64,000 nucleotides of DNA from contig JAGYOG010000007.1 in NCBI GenBank assembly GCA_018399495.1, positions 27,029 through 91,028 on the forward strand, written 5' to 3'. This DNA comes from Sphaerochaeta sp. (GTDB lineage: Bacteria > Spirochaetota > Spirochaetia > Sphaerochaetales > Sphaerochaetaceae). Positions 1-8,548 of this stretch are shown in pieces. How positions within the stretch are numbered: position 1 is the stretch's first letter; each line of letters begins with the position of its first letter. The position numbers and the translations under genes were made by a program. The notes below the pieces were generated by a model. That model searched no databases. It saw only the letters and a program-made list of their open reading frames with translations, and was not told where the DNA came from.

Positions 1-1
1 G

Positions 2-328
2 ATGCATCTTTACGATCCATTCTTTCACCCTGATGTTTCTGTTTTGGAAGCTCAGTATCATTTTATCGTTGCCTGCGAGGTTATCGAGCACTTTCATAAT
101 CCTAAGACATCATTTCGCCAACTCTTGGGATTGTTGGAACCAAGCGGTACCTTATACTGCAGGACTACCTTGATTCCCGACCATATTGAGTTCGACCGAT
201 GGCATTACAAGAACGATGCCACCCATGTGTTTTTCTACCATGAGGACACTGTGGCATGGATAGCCGAGAACATCCTAGCCTGTGATTATACGATTGTCGA
301 CCACAACCTGATGTACTTCTCGAAGTGA
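2..328 (+). CDS. Class I SAM-dependent methyltransferase, C-terminal part (cut by window edge)
   Basis: The open frame begins at the window edge, so the N-terminal half with the SAM-binding glycine motif is missing and the apparent ATG at base 2 is probably internal. The remaining 108 residues contain FIVACEVIEHF, the usual motif-II strand of small methyltransferases (Methyltransf_23 type), followed by a 'LLEPSGTLYCRTTL' strand and the WHYKNDATHVFFY stretch typical of this group. The substrate cannot be told. It ends at a TGA at 326-328 and is followed by about 420 bases without a convincing gene. The family call is fairly safe; the role is unknown. Confidence 0.6.
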   Translation: MHLYDPFFHPDVSVLEAQYHFIVACEVIEHFHNPKTSFRQLLGLLEPSGTLYCRTTLIPDHIEFDRWHYKNDATHVFFYHEDTVAWIAENILACDYTIVDHNLMYFSK

Positions 329-750
329 TCAGTATAGCAAACGATTCTTTGAACACGGCATGTATATGAGTGCCGTAGGAACAATTCTTGATTCTTGATA
401 AGGCGTGACAGCAAGCGTTTGTTGACCGCCTTTGCTCCGATCACATTCATCTGCGTCAACCTGTCCAGGCTGATGCTCGATGTGGTGACCTTCGTTTCAT
501 TCTTAATGAAATCGAGCAAGGATTCCATGGCTGCTATCCTGTCGAAGACTAGTTATTCCATTTTATCCAATTTATGTTGTGGTATACCGCATCATCCTAT
601 TTTCTTCACCAATGTATGGTGGGTGCTGTATTTTTTGGAATTGATACAGGTGACTGCATTGTATTGAAAAGGCTACAGTATTTTCAGATTTCTCTCTTTC
701 TTTTTTGTCTATTTGCCGGTACTATGCTAGCTAGATGAGGAGCAAGACCT
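329..750. other. Gene-poor stretch, possible decayed coding remnant
   Basis: No complete gene is supported here. One plus-strand frame reads protein-like from about 406 to 551 (it includes FVDRLCSDHIHLRQPVQ and ends at a TAG) and continues in the same frame after the stop with another protein-like stretch up to about 735. This could be a broken gene or chance. The end of the stretch holds the trxA ribosome-binding site (GAGGAG near 737-742). No clear promoter hexamers with correct spacing were found for trxA. Confidence 0.3.
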
Positions 751-1071
751 ATGAGTGAAATTATCGTAACTGACGACAACTTCAAAGAGGAAATACTCCA
801 GGCTGACAAGCTGGTGTTGGTGGATTTCTGGGCCCCTTGGTGTGGTCCCTGTAAAATGATTGGACCTGCGGTATCACAGCTCGCACAGAAGTATGCTGAT
901 ACTCTGAAAGTAGCGAAAGTGAACGTGGACGAGGCAGGAAGCCTTGCAAACATGTTCAATGTAAATTCTATTCCTACCTTGATGCTTTTCAAGGGTGGAG
1001 AGGTGGTAGACCAGAGGATGGGTGCAGCCTCCCTTTCCGTAATTGAAGGATTTGTCAAACAACATCTGTAG
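751..1071 (+). CDS. trxA: Thioredoxin
   Basis: A 106-residue single-domain thioredoxin that reduces protein disulfides in the cytoplasm. The active site WCGPC lies at residues 30-34, preceded by the DFWAPW strand, and the conserved cis-proline is Pro75 in NSIPT. The length matches the family. The ATG at 751 follows a GAGGAG ribosome-binding site. It stands alone: the next gene is on the other strand and a GC-rich hairpin lies directly after the stop. No thioredoxin reductase is in the window. The identification is secure. Confidence 0.96.
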   Translation: MSEIIVTDDNFKEEILQADKLVLVDFWAPWCGPCKMIGPAVSQLAQKYADTLKVAKVNVDEAGSLANMFNVNSIPTLMLFKGGEVVDQRMGAASLSVIEGFVKQHL

Positions 1072-1073
1072 GA

Positions 1074-1096
1074 GATGGGGAGGCAACTCCCCCATC
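1074..1096. terminator. Hairpin between convergent trxA and lipoprotein gene
   Basis: GATGGGG (1074-1080) pairs perfectly with CCCCATC (1090-1096) around a 9-base loop. It begins 3 bases after the trxA stop and overlaps the stop codon of the convergent minus-strand gene. There is no T-run on either side, so it may act as a weak shared terminator or only as a 3'-end stabiliser. Confidence 0.45.
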
Positions 1097-2045
1097 AATC
1101 CAGGTAGTGCTCCTCTGAGTTCCTTTTCCCAAATGATGCGTTCCTTGTAGCGCATATATACCAATCATCCAAGCTATTCGTATCTCTTTGCTGTTCCCGG
1201 CACATGCTTCTTGTGGCAGTGCTGTCGGTACTGTTGATGGATGAATTGGCCTCCTTGCTGTTCCAATGTCCTGCCTCTGCAATGATATTTGCTTGTCCTT
1301 GAAGCGTTTTTGAGCCAAAACCCTCATGAGTTTGTGTGGTATGGTTCCCCCATAGTACAGCATCTAGGAGTGTATCTTCCCATTGGGGACTTGCCGCTAG
1401 CGTCAAGCATCCGTTGTTTGCACTCAGCCCGGCTTGGTTTTTTGAGCGATATGTATCTGGTGCTATTTCACCTTTGGAGAAGGCAACCACAATGTAGTTC
1501 CCTCGCTCTACCCACAGTTCAGGAAAGATGATTCGGTCGGTGTACTCCTGTTCTGTCCCTGCAAATAAGGTGATTCCCCCTAGATTACCCCGTTTTGTCA
1601 CAAATAATTCTACACGGTCAGGGTTGTTCTTACTTCCCTTAGTGGAGATTTCGTTAATCAAGAGGGATGGTGGATTGGTGTTCTTTGCCCAGAGCAACAG
1701 GGAAAAACTGACGCTGTTGCCTCGCAGATCCTCGGCTCTTCCTTCCAGAGGGAGCGCTTCGCCCAGACTCATAGCATCCTTGAAGGTAATGATCAGGGAA
1801 GTCTGTTTCACCTGCTTTCTCGCAATTCCATTCCCTCTTGTTTGAAGGAGAACCTCATGTTCATTAATGGGCTCATCAAAGACGAGAAGTGCAGAGTAAC
1901 GATCGAGGGTACTGATTTTCAGTAGAGTAGGTGGAGTGCTGTCTACTGAGCCGAGTAAATTGACAGGAGCAGGACCTTGATGGTCGCACCCACAACCAAT
2001 ACTAAGCTGAATGGTCAAGAGCATGACAAGTGCAATATATTTCAT
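1095..2045 (-). CDS. Lamin-tail-domain lipoprotein, putative
   Basis: About 316 residues if started at the internal ATG at 2045, which gives a good signal peptide (MKYIALVMLLTIQLSIGC) ending in a relaxed spirochaete-style lipobox, so the mature protein is probably lipidated at that cysteine and exported. An upstream in-frame start at 2081 would bury the signal. The central part (LLINEISTKGS, then RVELFVTKRG and GGITLFAG) has the pattern of a lamin-tail (LTD) fold, seen in secreted bacterial surface or nuclease-linked proteins. An Ig-like segment with VLVFDEP-type strands precedes it. The role is unknown. It is convergent with trxA and divergent from argH. Confidence 0.6.
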   Translation of the reverse strand: MKYIALVMLLTIQLSIGCGCDHQGPAPVNLLGSVDSTPPTLLKISTLDRYSALLVFDEPINEHEVLLQTRGNGIARKQVKQTSLIITFKDAMSLGEALPLEGRAEDLRGNSVSFSLLLWAKNTNPPSLLINEISTKGSKNNPDRVELFVTKRGNLGGITLFAGTEQEYTDRIIFPELWVERGNYIVVAFSKGEIAPDTYRSKNQAGLSANNGCLTLAASPQWEDTLLDAVLWGNHTTQTHEGFGSKTLQGQANIIAEAGHWNSKEANSSINSTDSTATRSMCREQQRDTNSLDDWYICATRNASFGKRNSEEHYLD

Positions 2046-2081
2046 ATCTTCCAAGTCATGAATGATGTATCTTTGCTTCAA

Positions 2082-2110
2082 TTGACAGGCATGGGGATAG
2101 CCAATAGACT
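2082..2110 (+). promoter_or_regulatory. Sigma70-like promoter for argH
   Basis: TTGACA at 2082-2087, a 17-base spacer, and TAGACT at 2105-2110. A GGGAGG ribosome-binding site follows at about 2120-2125 and the argH ATG is at 2138. Confidence 0.6.
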
Positions 2111-2137
2111 TTCCTCATTCAGGGAGGCTGAACACAC

Positions 2138-3511
2138 ATGTCCAAGCTTTGGCAGAAAGATTATTCACTTGATTCCTTGATGGAGGAATTCACCGTCAGC
2201 AACGATTACATCCTGGACCAGGAACTGGTTATCGCCGATTGTCTAGGTTCCATCGCTCATGCACGAGGATTACATCGTATTGGAATCCTAAATGCAGATG
2301 AACTTGCATCCTTACAAGAGGGGTTGAGACGAATTATTACCCTTAAAAAAGAAGACGCATTTTCCATTACCAAGGAGAATGAAGATTGTCACACGGCAAT
2401 CGAGGGGTTCTTGACCGATGAATATGGGGAAGTGGGGAAGAAGATCCATACCGGACGAAGTAGAAATGACCAGGTTCAGACTGCTCTGAGGATCTGGATG
2501 AGGGAATTCACCCTCAAGCTTTCCAGGGCCACCGGAGAACTCTGTGAAACACTGCTCTCATTTGCTGAGAAGCATGCAGAGGTTCCCATGCCGGGACGTA
2601 CCCATATGCAGATTGCCATGCCATCTTCGATTGGCCTCTGGGCAGCAAGCTACGCGGAGGAGCTCTATGATGAAGCACAGCATCTAATGCATCTTTCCTG
2701 GATGTTCGACCAGAGCCCTCTCGGCTCTGCAGCTAGTTACGGGGTGCCGCTACCGTTGGATAGACAATTCACCGCCGAGCAGATGGGCTTCACCCGAGTT
2801 CAGAACAATGTTTTATACGCAAACAACAGCAGAGGAAAGTTTGAGGCGATGCTTCTCGATGGTTGTGATTACATCGCTCTTACCTTAAGCAAGCTTGCCC
2901 AGGATTTGATCTTGTTCACCCTCCCAGAGTTTGGGTATTTCTCACTGCCGAAGGAGCTGTGTACGGGTTCATCCATTATGCCACAGAAGAAGAATCCTGA
3001 TGGGCTTGAACTCGCAAGAAGTCGCTCCTCAGTGGTCTCGAGTAGTGCAACGCGGGTAAAATCCATCATCAGGAGTCTTCCCTCTGGATATAACCGGGAC
3101 TTCCAGGATACCAAGGAACCGCTGTTGACTGGAACAAAAGCAACCTGGCAGTTGGTGCAGATCTTCGGTAGGATGATTGAAGGATTACAGGTAAACGAGA
3201 ATGCCCTGATTGCAGGGTGCACACCGGAGCTCTATGCTACTGATGTGGTCCTCCAAGGGGTACTCGATGGGAAGAATTTCCGCGATACCTACAAGGATGT
3301 CGGGTTGCACTTGGGGCAGGTCAGTAAGGCTGATCCAGTCCAGACCATCATGAACCGGAGCAGCATTGGGACCACGGGAAATCTTGGCTTGGATGAAGAC
3401 CAGCTTTTTGTTTCACTGATGAAAAGTGGGTGTGACGATGTTCTTGCCAGTTATGCAGAAGCGTATCAGGAGCTCAGCGGCCTAGAGGGAGTAGAGACTG
3501 TCCTGTACTAG
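2138..3511 (+). CDS. argH: Argininosuccinate lyase
   Basis: This 457-residue enzyme splits argininosuccinate into arginine and fumarate, the last step of arginine synthesis. The fumarase/aspartase superfamily signature GSSIMPQKKNPD lies near residues 276-288 and carries the mobile catalytic serine loop. Other conserved blocks are GRSRNDQVQTALRIW, GRTHMQIAMP and the HTAIEGFL segment. The length equals that of E. coli ArgH. The ATG follows a GGGAGG site about 10 bases upstream and a good promoter. No other arginine biosynthesis gene (argG, argF) is nearby, so it appears to be a single-gene unit closed by a strong terminator. Confidence 0.96.
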   Translation: MSKLWQKDYSLDSLMEEFTVSNDYILDQELVIADCLGSIAHARGLHRIGILNADELASLQEGLRRIITLKKEDAFSITKENEDCHTAIEGFLTDEYGEVGKKIHTGRSRNDQVQTALRIWMREFTLKLSRATGELCETLLSFAEKHAEVPMPGRTHMQIAMPSSIGLWAASYAEELYDEAQHLMHLSWMFDQSPLGSAASYGVPLPLDRQFTAEQMGFTRVQNNVLYANNSRGKFEAMLLDGCDYIALTLSKLAQDLILFTLPEFGYFSLPKELCTGSSIMPQKKNPDGLELARSRSSVVSSSATRVKSIIRSLPSGYNRDFQDTKEPLLTGTKATWQLVQIFGRMIEGLQVNENALIAGCTPELYATDVVLQGVLDGKNFRDTYKDVGLHLGQVSKADPVQTIMNRSSIGTTGNLGLDEDQLFVSLMKSGCDDVLASYAEAYQELSGLEGVETVLY

Positions 3512-3535
3512 AATAACAAATGAGATAGAGATATT

Positions 3536-3561
3536 AAAAAAGGACCAGCAGGTCCTTTTTT
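3536..3561. terminator. Bidirectional rho-independent terminator
   Basis: A stem AGGACC/GGTCCT closed by the 4-base loop AGCA is flanked by an A-run on the left and a T-run on the right, so it can stop transcription of both argH and the convergent Na/Pi transporter gene. Confidence 0.88.
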
Positions 3562-3579
3562 CATGGCATTGAGTGGTTC

Positions 3580-5319
3580 TTACAGGCTTGAAACACTCTT
3601 GTCACTACGTTTTTGCAGCATGGGAGTGTGCTTAACCGCCTGGTGGTAGGCTTCTGCAATATTGGTGCAGTAGTCTCCGATGTGCTCTAGGTGTCTAATC
3701 TTCTCTAGGATCAAGAGCTCCACGCGTACATCAGCCTTTCCTCCGCTAAGCCGTTCCTGGACAGTTAGGCTCAAACGGTTACGGAAGTTGTTGATCTGTT
3801 CCTCATACTCATTTGCCATCTGCATTTCAGCTTTGGTAAGGGTTTTATCCATACGGTCCCGGATATAGTCAAGGAAGTCCTGAACGAGCTGCTGATACGC
3901 CTTGAGCTCCTTGTCAGTTTCTTTGTCGAAGACCCACCCCTGGGCAAATCGTTTTTGGCTGAGCATAGTCAGGTTGAAACAGCTGTCAGTTACCGATTCA
4001 AGTTCATCCATTACCCTGATAAGACAGTTGAGGGAAGAGGCATTGGTGGGGGTTTGGGAGTCCTGCAGGAGGTGTACACAGAAATCAGAAAGTTGTTCCT
4101 GCATCTGGTCTGCATACTCCTCATCCTTCTTCATTATCTGGATATCGCTCTCTATATTCGTGTTTGGGTTGTTGAACATACCACGATAGCGGGTAAGCAT
4201 ATTACAAGCAAGATTAGCCATCTTCTTGATCTCATCACGGATTGTAAGCATATAGATTTCAGGACTGTCGATGAAGATACCACCGATGTATTTGAAGTGG
4301 TAGGTTCCTTCATCATATTCAGCCTTCGCAGGCACCAATCGTTTGATAAACTTGGCGTACGGGGTAACAAAGGGAAAGAATATAACGGTGTTGATGATAT
4401 TGAACACTGTATGGAACATAGCGAGGAAGAGTGGGAGTTGACTGCTGAGAGCTGTCCCTGAGAGAGCGTAGATATTTCCCGGGGTAATCCAATTAACGAA
4501 TATTAGGAGGGGGTGGAACAGGGCCAAGGAGATTAAACTTCCAAAAACGTTGAAAATGATGTGTGCCCACGCAGCACGTTTGGCAGTGGTACTTGTTCCT
4601 ATGGAGGCGAGGTATGCTGTGATGGTTGTTCCAATATTGGAGCCCAGAATCATAGCAGCGGCAGCGGTAACACCAAGCCATCCATTATATGCCATGATAA
4701 GGGTCATTGCCATGGCAGCAGAAGAAGACTGGACCACAATGGTAATAAGAGTTCCTAGAAGTATACAGAGAAGATTAATCCAGAGTGTATCGTTGTTGAT
4801 TGCAGAAAGGAATGCCAAGGCATCCACATTTTCGGTAATGTCGGGGATTGAGTGGCTCATGAAATTCAATCCGAGGAAGAGAATTCCAAATCCTAGCAAC
4901 ACGTCTGCGATATCACGTTGTTGTGCTTTTTTGCTGAACATCAATGGACCGGCAAAAGCAATGGAAATGAGCGCTAGAGCAGTGATATCAAGCTTGAATC
5001 CTAAGAGTGCCACCAACCAACCGGTAAAAGTGGTACCGATATTGGCACCGAGGATGACCCCAATGGCTTGGGTGAGTCCCATCAACCCTGCATTAACAAA
5101 GCTTACTACCATGACCGTGGTTGCTGAGGAACTTTGGATTATGATGGTTATAAGAATACCGGTGAATATGGAAACCAACCGGTTCTTTGTCATGAGATTA
5201 AGAACTGCCTTCATCTTGTCACCGGCAGTTTTTTGGAGGCCTTCACTAAGGAGTTTGATCCCAAATAGGAAAAGGCCCAAACTGCCAACAATCTGGAAAA
5301 AGATCATAATGGTTTTCAT
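3580..5319 (-). CDS. Na+/phosphate cotransporter with PhoU-like C-terminal domain
   Basis: About 579 residues from the ATG at 5319. The N-terminal two thirds holds the two inverted Na_Pi_cotrans repeats, each with the hallmark QSSSATTVM or QSSSAAMAM loop and a GANIGTT or GSNIGTT motif, in roughly eight to nine membrane segments. The C-terminal third is a soluble, helical PhoU-like domain. It imports phosphate with sodium at the inner membrane. The frame stays open upstream to 5481 (TTG), which would add 54 residues and overlap the divergent prs gene. I prefer 5319 because MKTIMIFFQIVGSLGLFLFG is the usual N-terminus of the family. A possible TTTACC-N18-TACGGT promoter lies 9 bases before that ATG. 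Confidence 0.88.
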   Translation of the reverse strand: MKTIMIFFQIVGSLGLFLFGIKLLSEGLQKTAGDKMKAVLNLMTKNRLVSIFTGILITIIIQSSSATTVMVVSFVNAGLMGLTQAIGVILGANIGTTFTGWLVALLGFKLDITALALISIAFAGPLMFSKKAQQRDIADVLLGFGILFLGLNFMSHSIPDITENVDALAFLSAINNDTLWINLLCILLGTLITIVVQSSSAAMAMTLIMAYNGWLGVTAAAAMILGSNIGTTITAYLASIGTSTTAKRAAWAHIIFNVFGSLISLALFHPLLIFVNWITPGNIYALSGTALSSQLPLFLAMFHTVFNIINTVIFFPFVTPYAKFIKRLVPAKAEYDEGTYHFKYIGGIFIDSPEIYMLTIRDEIKKMANLACNMLTRYRGMFNNPNTNIESDIQIMKKDEEYADQMQEQLSDFCVHLLQDSQTPTNASSLNCLIRVMDELESVTDSCFNLTMLSQKRFAQGWVFDKETDKELKAYQQLVQDFLDYIRDRMDKTLTKAEMQMANEYEEQINNFRNRLSLTVQERLSGGKADVRVELLILEKIRHLEHIGDYCTNIAEAYHQAVKHTPMLQKRSDKSVSSL

Positions 5320-5423
5320 ATCAATGATACCGTACCAATTTTTTGTCTCGTTGGTAAAGTAGAACCCGTTCGATTGAAGGAAAATTGTATCAGTAAGCTT
5401 GGTGCCCAGAATTTCATAACGGA

Positions 5424-5452
5424 TTGAACTTTCAGCGGTGTTGTTGTATGGT
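5424..5452 (+). promoter_or_regulatory. Promoter for prs, probably giving a leaderless mRNA
   Basis: TTGAAC (5424-5429), 17-base spacer, TATGGT (5447-5452), then six bases and the ATG at 5459. No Shine-Dalgarno sequence is present, so the predicted start of transcription coincides with the start codon. The -10 matches consensus in only four positions. Confidence 0.45.
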
Positions 5453-5458
5453 TCAGCC

Positions 5459-6763
5459 ATGAGCATCATCAAACCCCACAAACTTGGGATTATCTCAGGC
5501 CCAGGTTCGGAATATTTTACGGGAAAGGTGGTAAAACACCTCCGTCGCCTTTATTTGGAACGGTATGAAAAACTGTCCGGTGCGTTGGCAAAACGGCATG
5601 GTATGCGTGAGGATGAGATTCTCAAGACTGTCACGTTGATGGATGACTTAAACAACAAGCGAATACCCAGAAACAAATGCCCGACGACGTTCCAATGTCC
5701 TGATTTCACCATCAAGGTGAAATATACAAAGTTTGCAAATGGGGAAGAGAAGGCCGAGATTCTTGATGCAGTTAGGGGTTTGAGAATCTTTATTGTATAT
5801 GATGTCTCCAACTTGGAACCCGTAAAGGTTGCTGGTTCTGATGAGCCAGTCAAACTTTCAATCAATGACCATCTGATGTTTCTATTTACGACTATAAACG
5901 CACTCCAACTTGCAGGAGCAGAGAGTGTTACTTTGGTACTTCCTACCTATCCATATTCACGACAACACAAGAAAGGTGCTCGTGAGGCACTCACCGCAGC
6001 AATGTTCGGCCATATGTGTGAAATGCTGGAAGTCGAGCGGATTATTACGCTGGATATCCATAGTCGAGAGATTGAGAACAGTTTCTCAAAGCTCCATCTT
6101 GAGAATCTGCACGCTTCCTACCAGGTCCTGATTGCACTTCGCAAGATCATTGATTTCAGTGACCCAGACCTTGTGGTGGTTGCTCCCGATACTGGGGCGA
6201 TCAGTAGGAACAAATTCTATGCCCAAGCGTTGCACCGCCCATTGGCAATGCTATATAAGGAACGCGATTATTCTATCGTAAGTCGTGATGCAAAACACTC
6301 AAACATCAAGAGCATAAACCTTCTTGGTGATGTGAAAGGCAAGACTGTTTTGATCGCTGATGATATGCTTGCTACCGGTGGAACATTGATAATCGCTATG
6401 CGTGAATTGATGAATCTTGGTGCGAAGAAGGTCATCTGTATGGTAAGCCTTCCATTCTTCAATTCAGGAGCTGTTGAGAACTTTGATATGGCCTACAAAG
6501 AAGGGATTTTCTATAGAATCATAGGCACCAATTCAGTCTTCCATGGAAGAGACTTGCTCGATAAAGAGTGGTATGTGCAAGCTGACATTACTGAGTTATT
6601 CGCTCGCGTCATCAGTCGTTTGCATCATGGCCGATCCATCAGTCCATTGCTTGACAACCGTAAATTTATCCAGATTCTTATCGATAACACACAAGCTCAA
6701 GCTCAAAGTCAGGCACAAGAGCCAAAACCAGGAGCTAGCGCTACCGGCCCGGACAGCAAGTAA
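5459..6763 (+). CDS. prs: Ribose-phosphate pyrophosphokinase, long spirochaete form
   Basis: Makes PRPP from ribose 5-phosphate and ATP, feeding the pyrimidine, purine and NAD pathways; pyrBI/pyrE and nadD lie elsewhere in this window. From the ATG at 5459 the protein has 434 residues, about 120 more than classical Prs. The extra length is an N-terminal segment of about 90 residues before the core and a Gln/Ala/Ser-rich tail. Core motifs are FANGE, LVLPTYPYSRQHKK (flexible loop), ITLDIHSREI and the PRPP-binding loop DDMLATGGT near residues 300-308. Similar long forms are known from Treponema. The upstream GTG at 5438 lacks a ribosome site and is less likely. Confidence 0.9.
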   Translation: MSIIKPHKLGIISGPGSEYFTGKVVKHLRRLYLERYEKLSGALAKRHGMREDEILKTVTLMDDLNNKRIPRNKCPTTFQCPDFTIKVKYTKFANGEEKAEILDAVRGLRIFIVYDVSNLEPVKVAGSDEPVKLSINDHLMFLFTTINALQLAGAESVTLVLPTYPYSRQHKKGAREALTAAMFGHMCEMLEVERIITLDIHSREIENSFSKLHLENLHASYQVLIALRKIIDFSDPDLVVVAPDTGAISRNKFYAQALHRPLAMLYKERDYSIVSRDAKHSNIKSINLLGDVKGKTVLIADDMLATGGTLIIAMRELMNLGAKKVICMVSLPFFNSGAVENFDMAYKEGIFYRIIGTNSVFHGRDLLDKEWYVQADITELFARVISRLHHGRSISPLLDNRKFIQILIDNTQAQAQSQAQEPKPGASATGPDSK

Positions 6764-6778
6764 TTATTGCCGTCCGGG
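6748..6778 (+). terminator. GC-rich hairpin spanning the prs stop codon
   Basis: CCCGGACAGCAA (6748-6759) pairs with TTGCCGTCCGGG (6767-6778) with one mismatch; the TAA of prs lies in the loop. No strong T-run follows, so termination may be partial. Confidence 0.5.
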
Positions 6779-6856
6779 TTACTCCCACCTCCCACCATCG
6801 GATAAGTTCATCAGAAGGTGAGTTGTACCTACATTTTACCATTTGGAGTAAATAAT

Positions 6857-8050
6857 ATGCACATGTCACATAGAATCTCTGCTTTTCAATGTTCTCCTAT
6901 TCGCCGACTCTCTCCGTATGCTCGGGATGCAGTTAAACGGGGAATTAACGTGTATCATCTGAATATTGGACAGCCCGACATCAAGACACCTCCACAGGTT
7001 ATCGAAGCAGTTCGTAACTACGACCAAAGTATCATCGCCTATGGTAATAGCGAAGGTATGCAGGAGCTTCGTGAAGCGCTACCCAACTATTACGCAAAGT
7101 ATGGTCTAAAGGTAGATGCTGAGGATATTCTTATCACCACAGGAGGAAGTGAAGCACTTCAATTTGCATTCATGACGCTTTGTGATCCTTATGATGAGAT
7201 AATCATTCCTGAGCCGTATTACACCAATGTTTCATCCTTTGCTCATTCAGCGATGGTTGATTTAGTTCCGGTTACCAGCAATATGGAGGAAGAATTTTCT
7301 CTTCCTGATATCAGTGAATTTGAGAAGCGGATTTCTCGTAAAACTGGTGCAATCATGCTGTGCAGCCCTAATAATCCCACCGGGCACGTTTATACGAAGG
7401 ATGAGTTGCTACAGCTTTTGAATCTCTGCAAGAAACACGATATCTTCTTGATTGTAGATGAGGTATATCGTGAGTTCTGCTATGACGGGAAGGAGTTTAC
7501 CAGTGTGCTCTCTTTCGAGGAGTTCAGTGATCGGGTCATTTGTGTTGATAGTTTTTCAAAACGATACAGTATGTGTGGTGCTCGAATAGGAGCCTTGGTC
7601 AGCAAAAATAAGGAAGTCTTAGGGAATGCGCTCAAGCTTTCACAAGCACGTTTATGTCCTCCTGATATTGAACAAGTAGCAGCCCTTGCTGCATTGGATA
7701 CCGATGATTCATATCTCTGTGAAGTTACAGTTGAATATGAGAAGAGACGGGATTTCATCGTTGATGCATTGCAGAAGATTGATGGGGTAAAGGTAAGCAA
7801 CCCAAAGGGTGCCTTCTATTTGGTGATAGAGCTCCCTGTGGATGATGCAGAGATGTTTGCTACATTCATGCTTCGTGATTTTGATTTAAATGGGGAGACG
7901 GTGATGCTCGCCCCCTGTGAGGATTTCTATGTGACCAAAGGTTTGGGTCACCGACAGGTAAGGATTGCTTATGTGCTCAATACTGATGATCTGGCAAAGG
8001 CAGCTACCTGCATTGAAGCAGGCTTGGCTGCATATCGTGCGCAGATGTAA
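6857..8050 (+). CDS. PLP-dependent aminotransferase, aspartate aminotransferase-like (fold type I)
   Basis: A 397-residue class I/II aminotransferase. Visible motifs: NIGQPDIKTPP at the N-terminus, TTGGSEALQ, the CSPNNPTGHVY strand, the DEVYREF cofactor contact, and SFSKRYSMCGARIG with the Schiff-base lysine near residue 236. The C-terminal VRIAYVL carries the carboxylate-binding arginine. The amino acid used cannot be fixed from sequence; aspartate, alanine or aromatic substrates are possible. The ATG at 6857 has GGAG 8 bases upstream. The frame is open back to 6818, but that start has no ribosome site. Confidence 0.87.
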   Translation: MHMSHRISAFQCSPIRRLSPYARDAVKRGINVYHLNIGQPDIKTPPQVIEAVRNYDQSIIAYGNSEGMQELREALPNYYAKYGLKVDAEDILITTGGSEALQFAFMTLCDPYDEIIIPEPYYTNVSSFAHSAMVDLVPVTSNMEEEFSLPDISEFEKRISRKTGAIMLCSPNNPTGHVYTKDELLQLLNLCKKHDIFLIVDEVYREFCYDGKEFTSVLSFEEFSDRVICVDSFSKRYSMCGARIGALVSKNKEVLGNALKLSQARLCPPDIEQVAALAALDTDDSYLCEVTVEYEKRRDFIVDALQKIDGVKVSNPKGAFYLVIELPVDDAEMFATFMLRDFDLNGETVMLAPCEDFYVTKGLGHRQVRIAYVLNTDDLAKAATCIEAGLAAYRAQM

Positions 8051-8051
8051 T

Positions 8052-8471
8052 CTACTCTCCAATGATCTTGATTAGGACATGCTTGTCACGCATACCATCA
8101 AAATCATAGTAAAAGATTTCTTCCCAGGTGCCAAAGTCGAGCTTTCCTCCTGTAATTGCTATGACCGCCTCTCGCCCCATAATGGTCCGCTTGAGGTGGC
8201 CATCTGCGTTATGCTCCTTTTCTGTGTTGTGTTTGTACTGTTCATAGGGCAGTTCGGGGGCCAATTTTTCTAGCCAAATCTCGAAATCTTCATGCAATCC
8301 CGTTTCCACGGCATTGATGAACACGCTACTGGTGATGTTCATGGCATTGACCAAAACCAGTCCTTCTCGAATTCCGCTCTCATCAATTGCTTCTTGTACA
8401 GCTTCAGTGATGTTGATGAGTCCTCGCCGTTTGTTGAGGTGAAACCAGAGTTCCTTTCGATAGGTCATCAT
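8052..8471 (-). CDS. YjbQ/UPF0047 family protein
   Basis: A 139-residue protein of the YjbQ family, small trimeric beta-barrel proteins for which a weak thiamine-phosphate synthase activity has been described; the in vivo role is unsettled. Diagnostic residues are the NADGHLKR block with its conserved histidine, [22 protein letters not shown], and the YDFDGMRDK end. The start follows a strong AGGAGG site. It converges tail to tail with the aminotransferase gene with one base between them and diverges from the EamA gene. Confidence 0.85.
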   Translation of the reverse strand: MMTYRKELWFHLNKRRGLINITEAVQEAIDESGIREGLVLVNAMNITSSVFINAVETGLHEDFEIWLEKLAPELPYEQYKHNTEKEHNADGHLKRTIMGREAVIAITGGKLDFGTWEEIFYYDFDGMRDKHVLIKIIGE

Positions 8472-8509
8472 AGGCGCCTCCTATTGCAACTTAAGTATAC
8501 CACCATTAG

Positions 8510-8538
8510 TTGCAGAGCTGAAGCTTTGAGGATACACT
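8510..8538 (+). promoter_or_regulatory. Possible promoter for the EamA transporter
   Basis: TTGCAG (8510-8515), 17-base spacer, TACACT (8533-8538), then ten bases to the ATG at 8549 with no ribosome site. A very short leader would result. The hexamers are only moderate matches. Confidence 0.3.
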
Positions 8539-8548
8539 GCCAGCAATT

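Noticed and set aside
4550..5362. Long plus-strand ORF (270 codons) opposite the Na/Pi transporter
   Set aside because: It is the complement of a well-conserved membrane protein gene; its composition is that of an antisense frame and it has no ribosome site.
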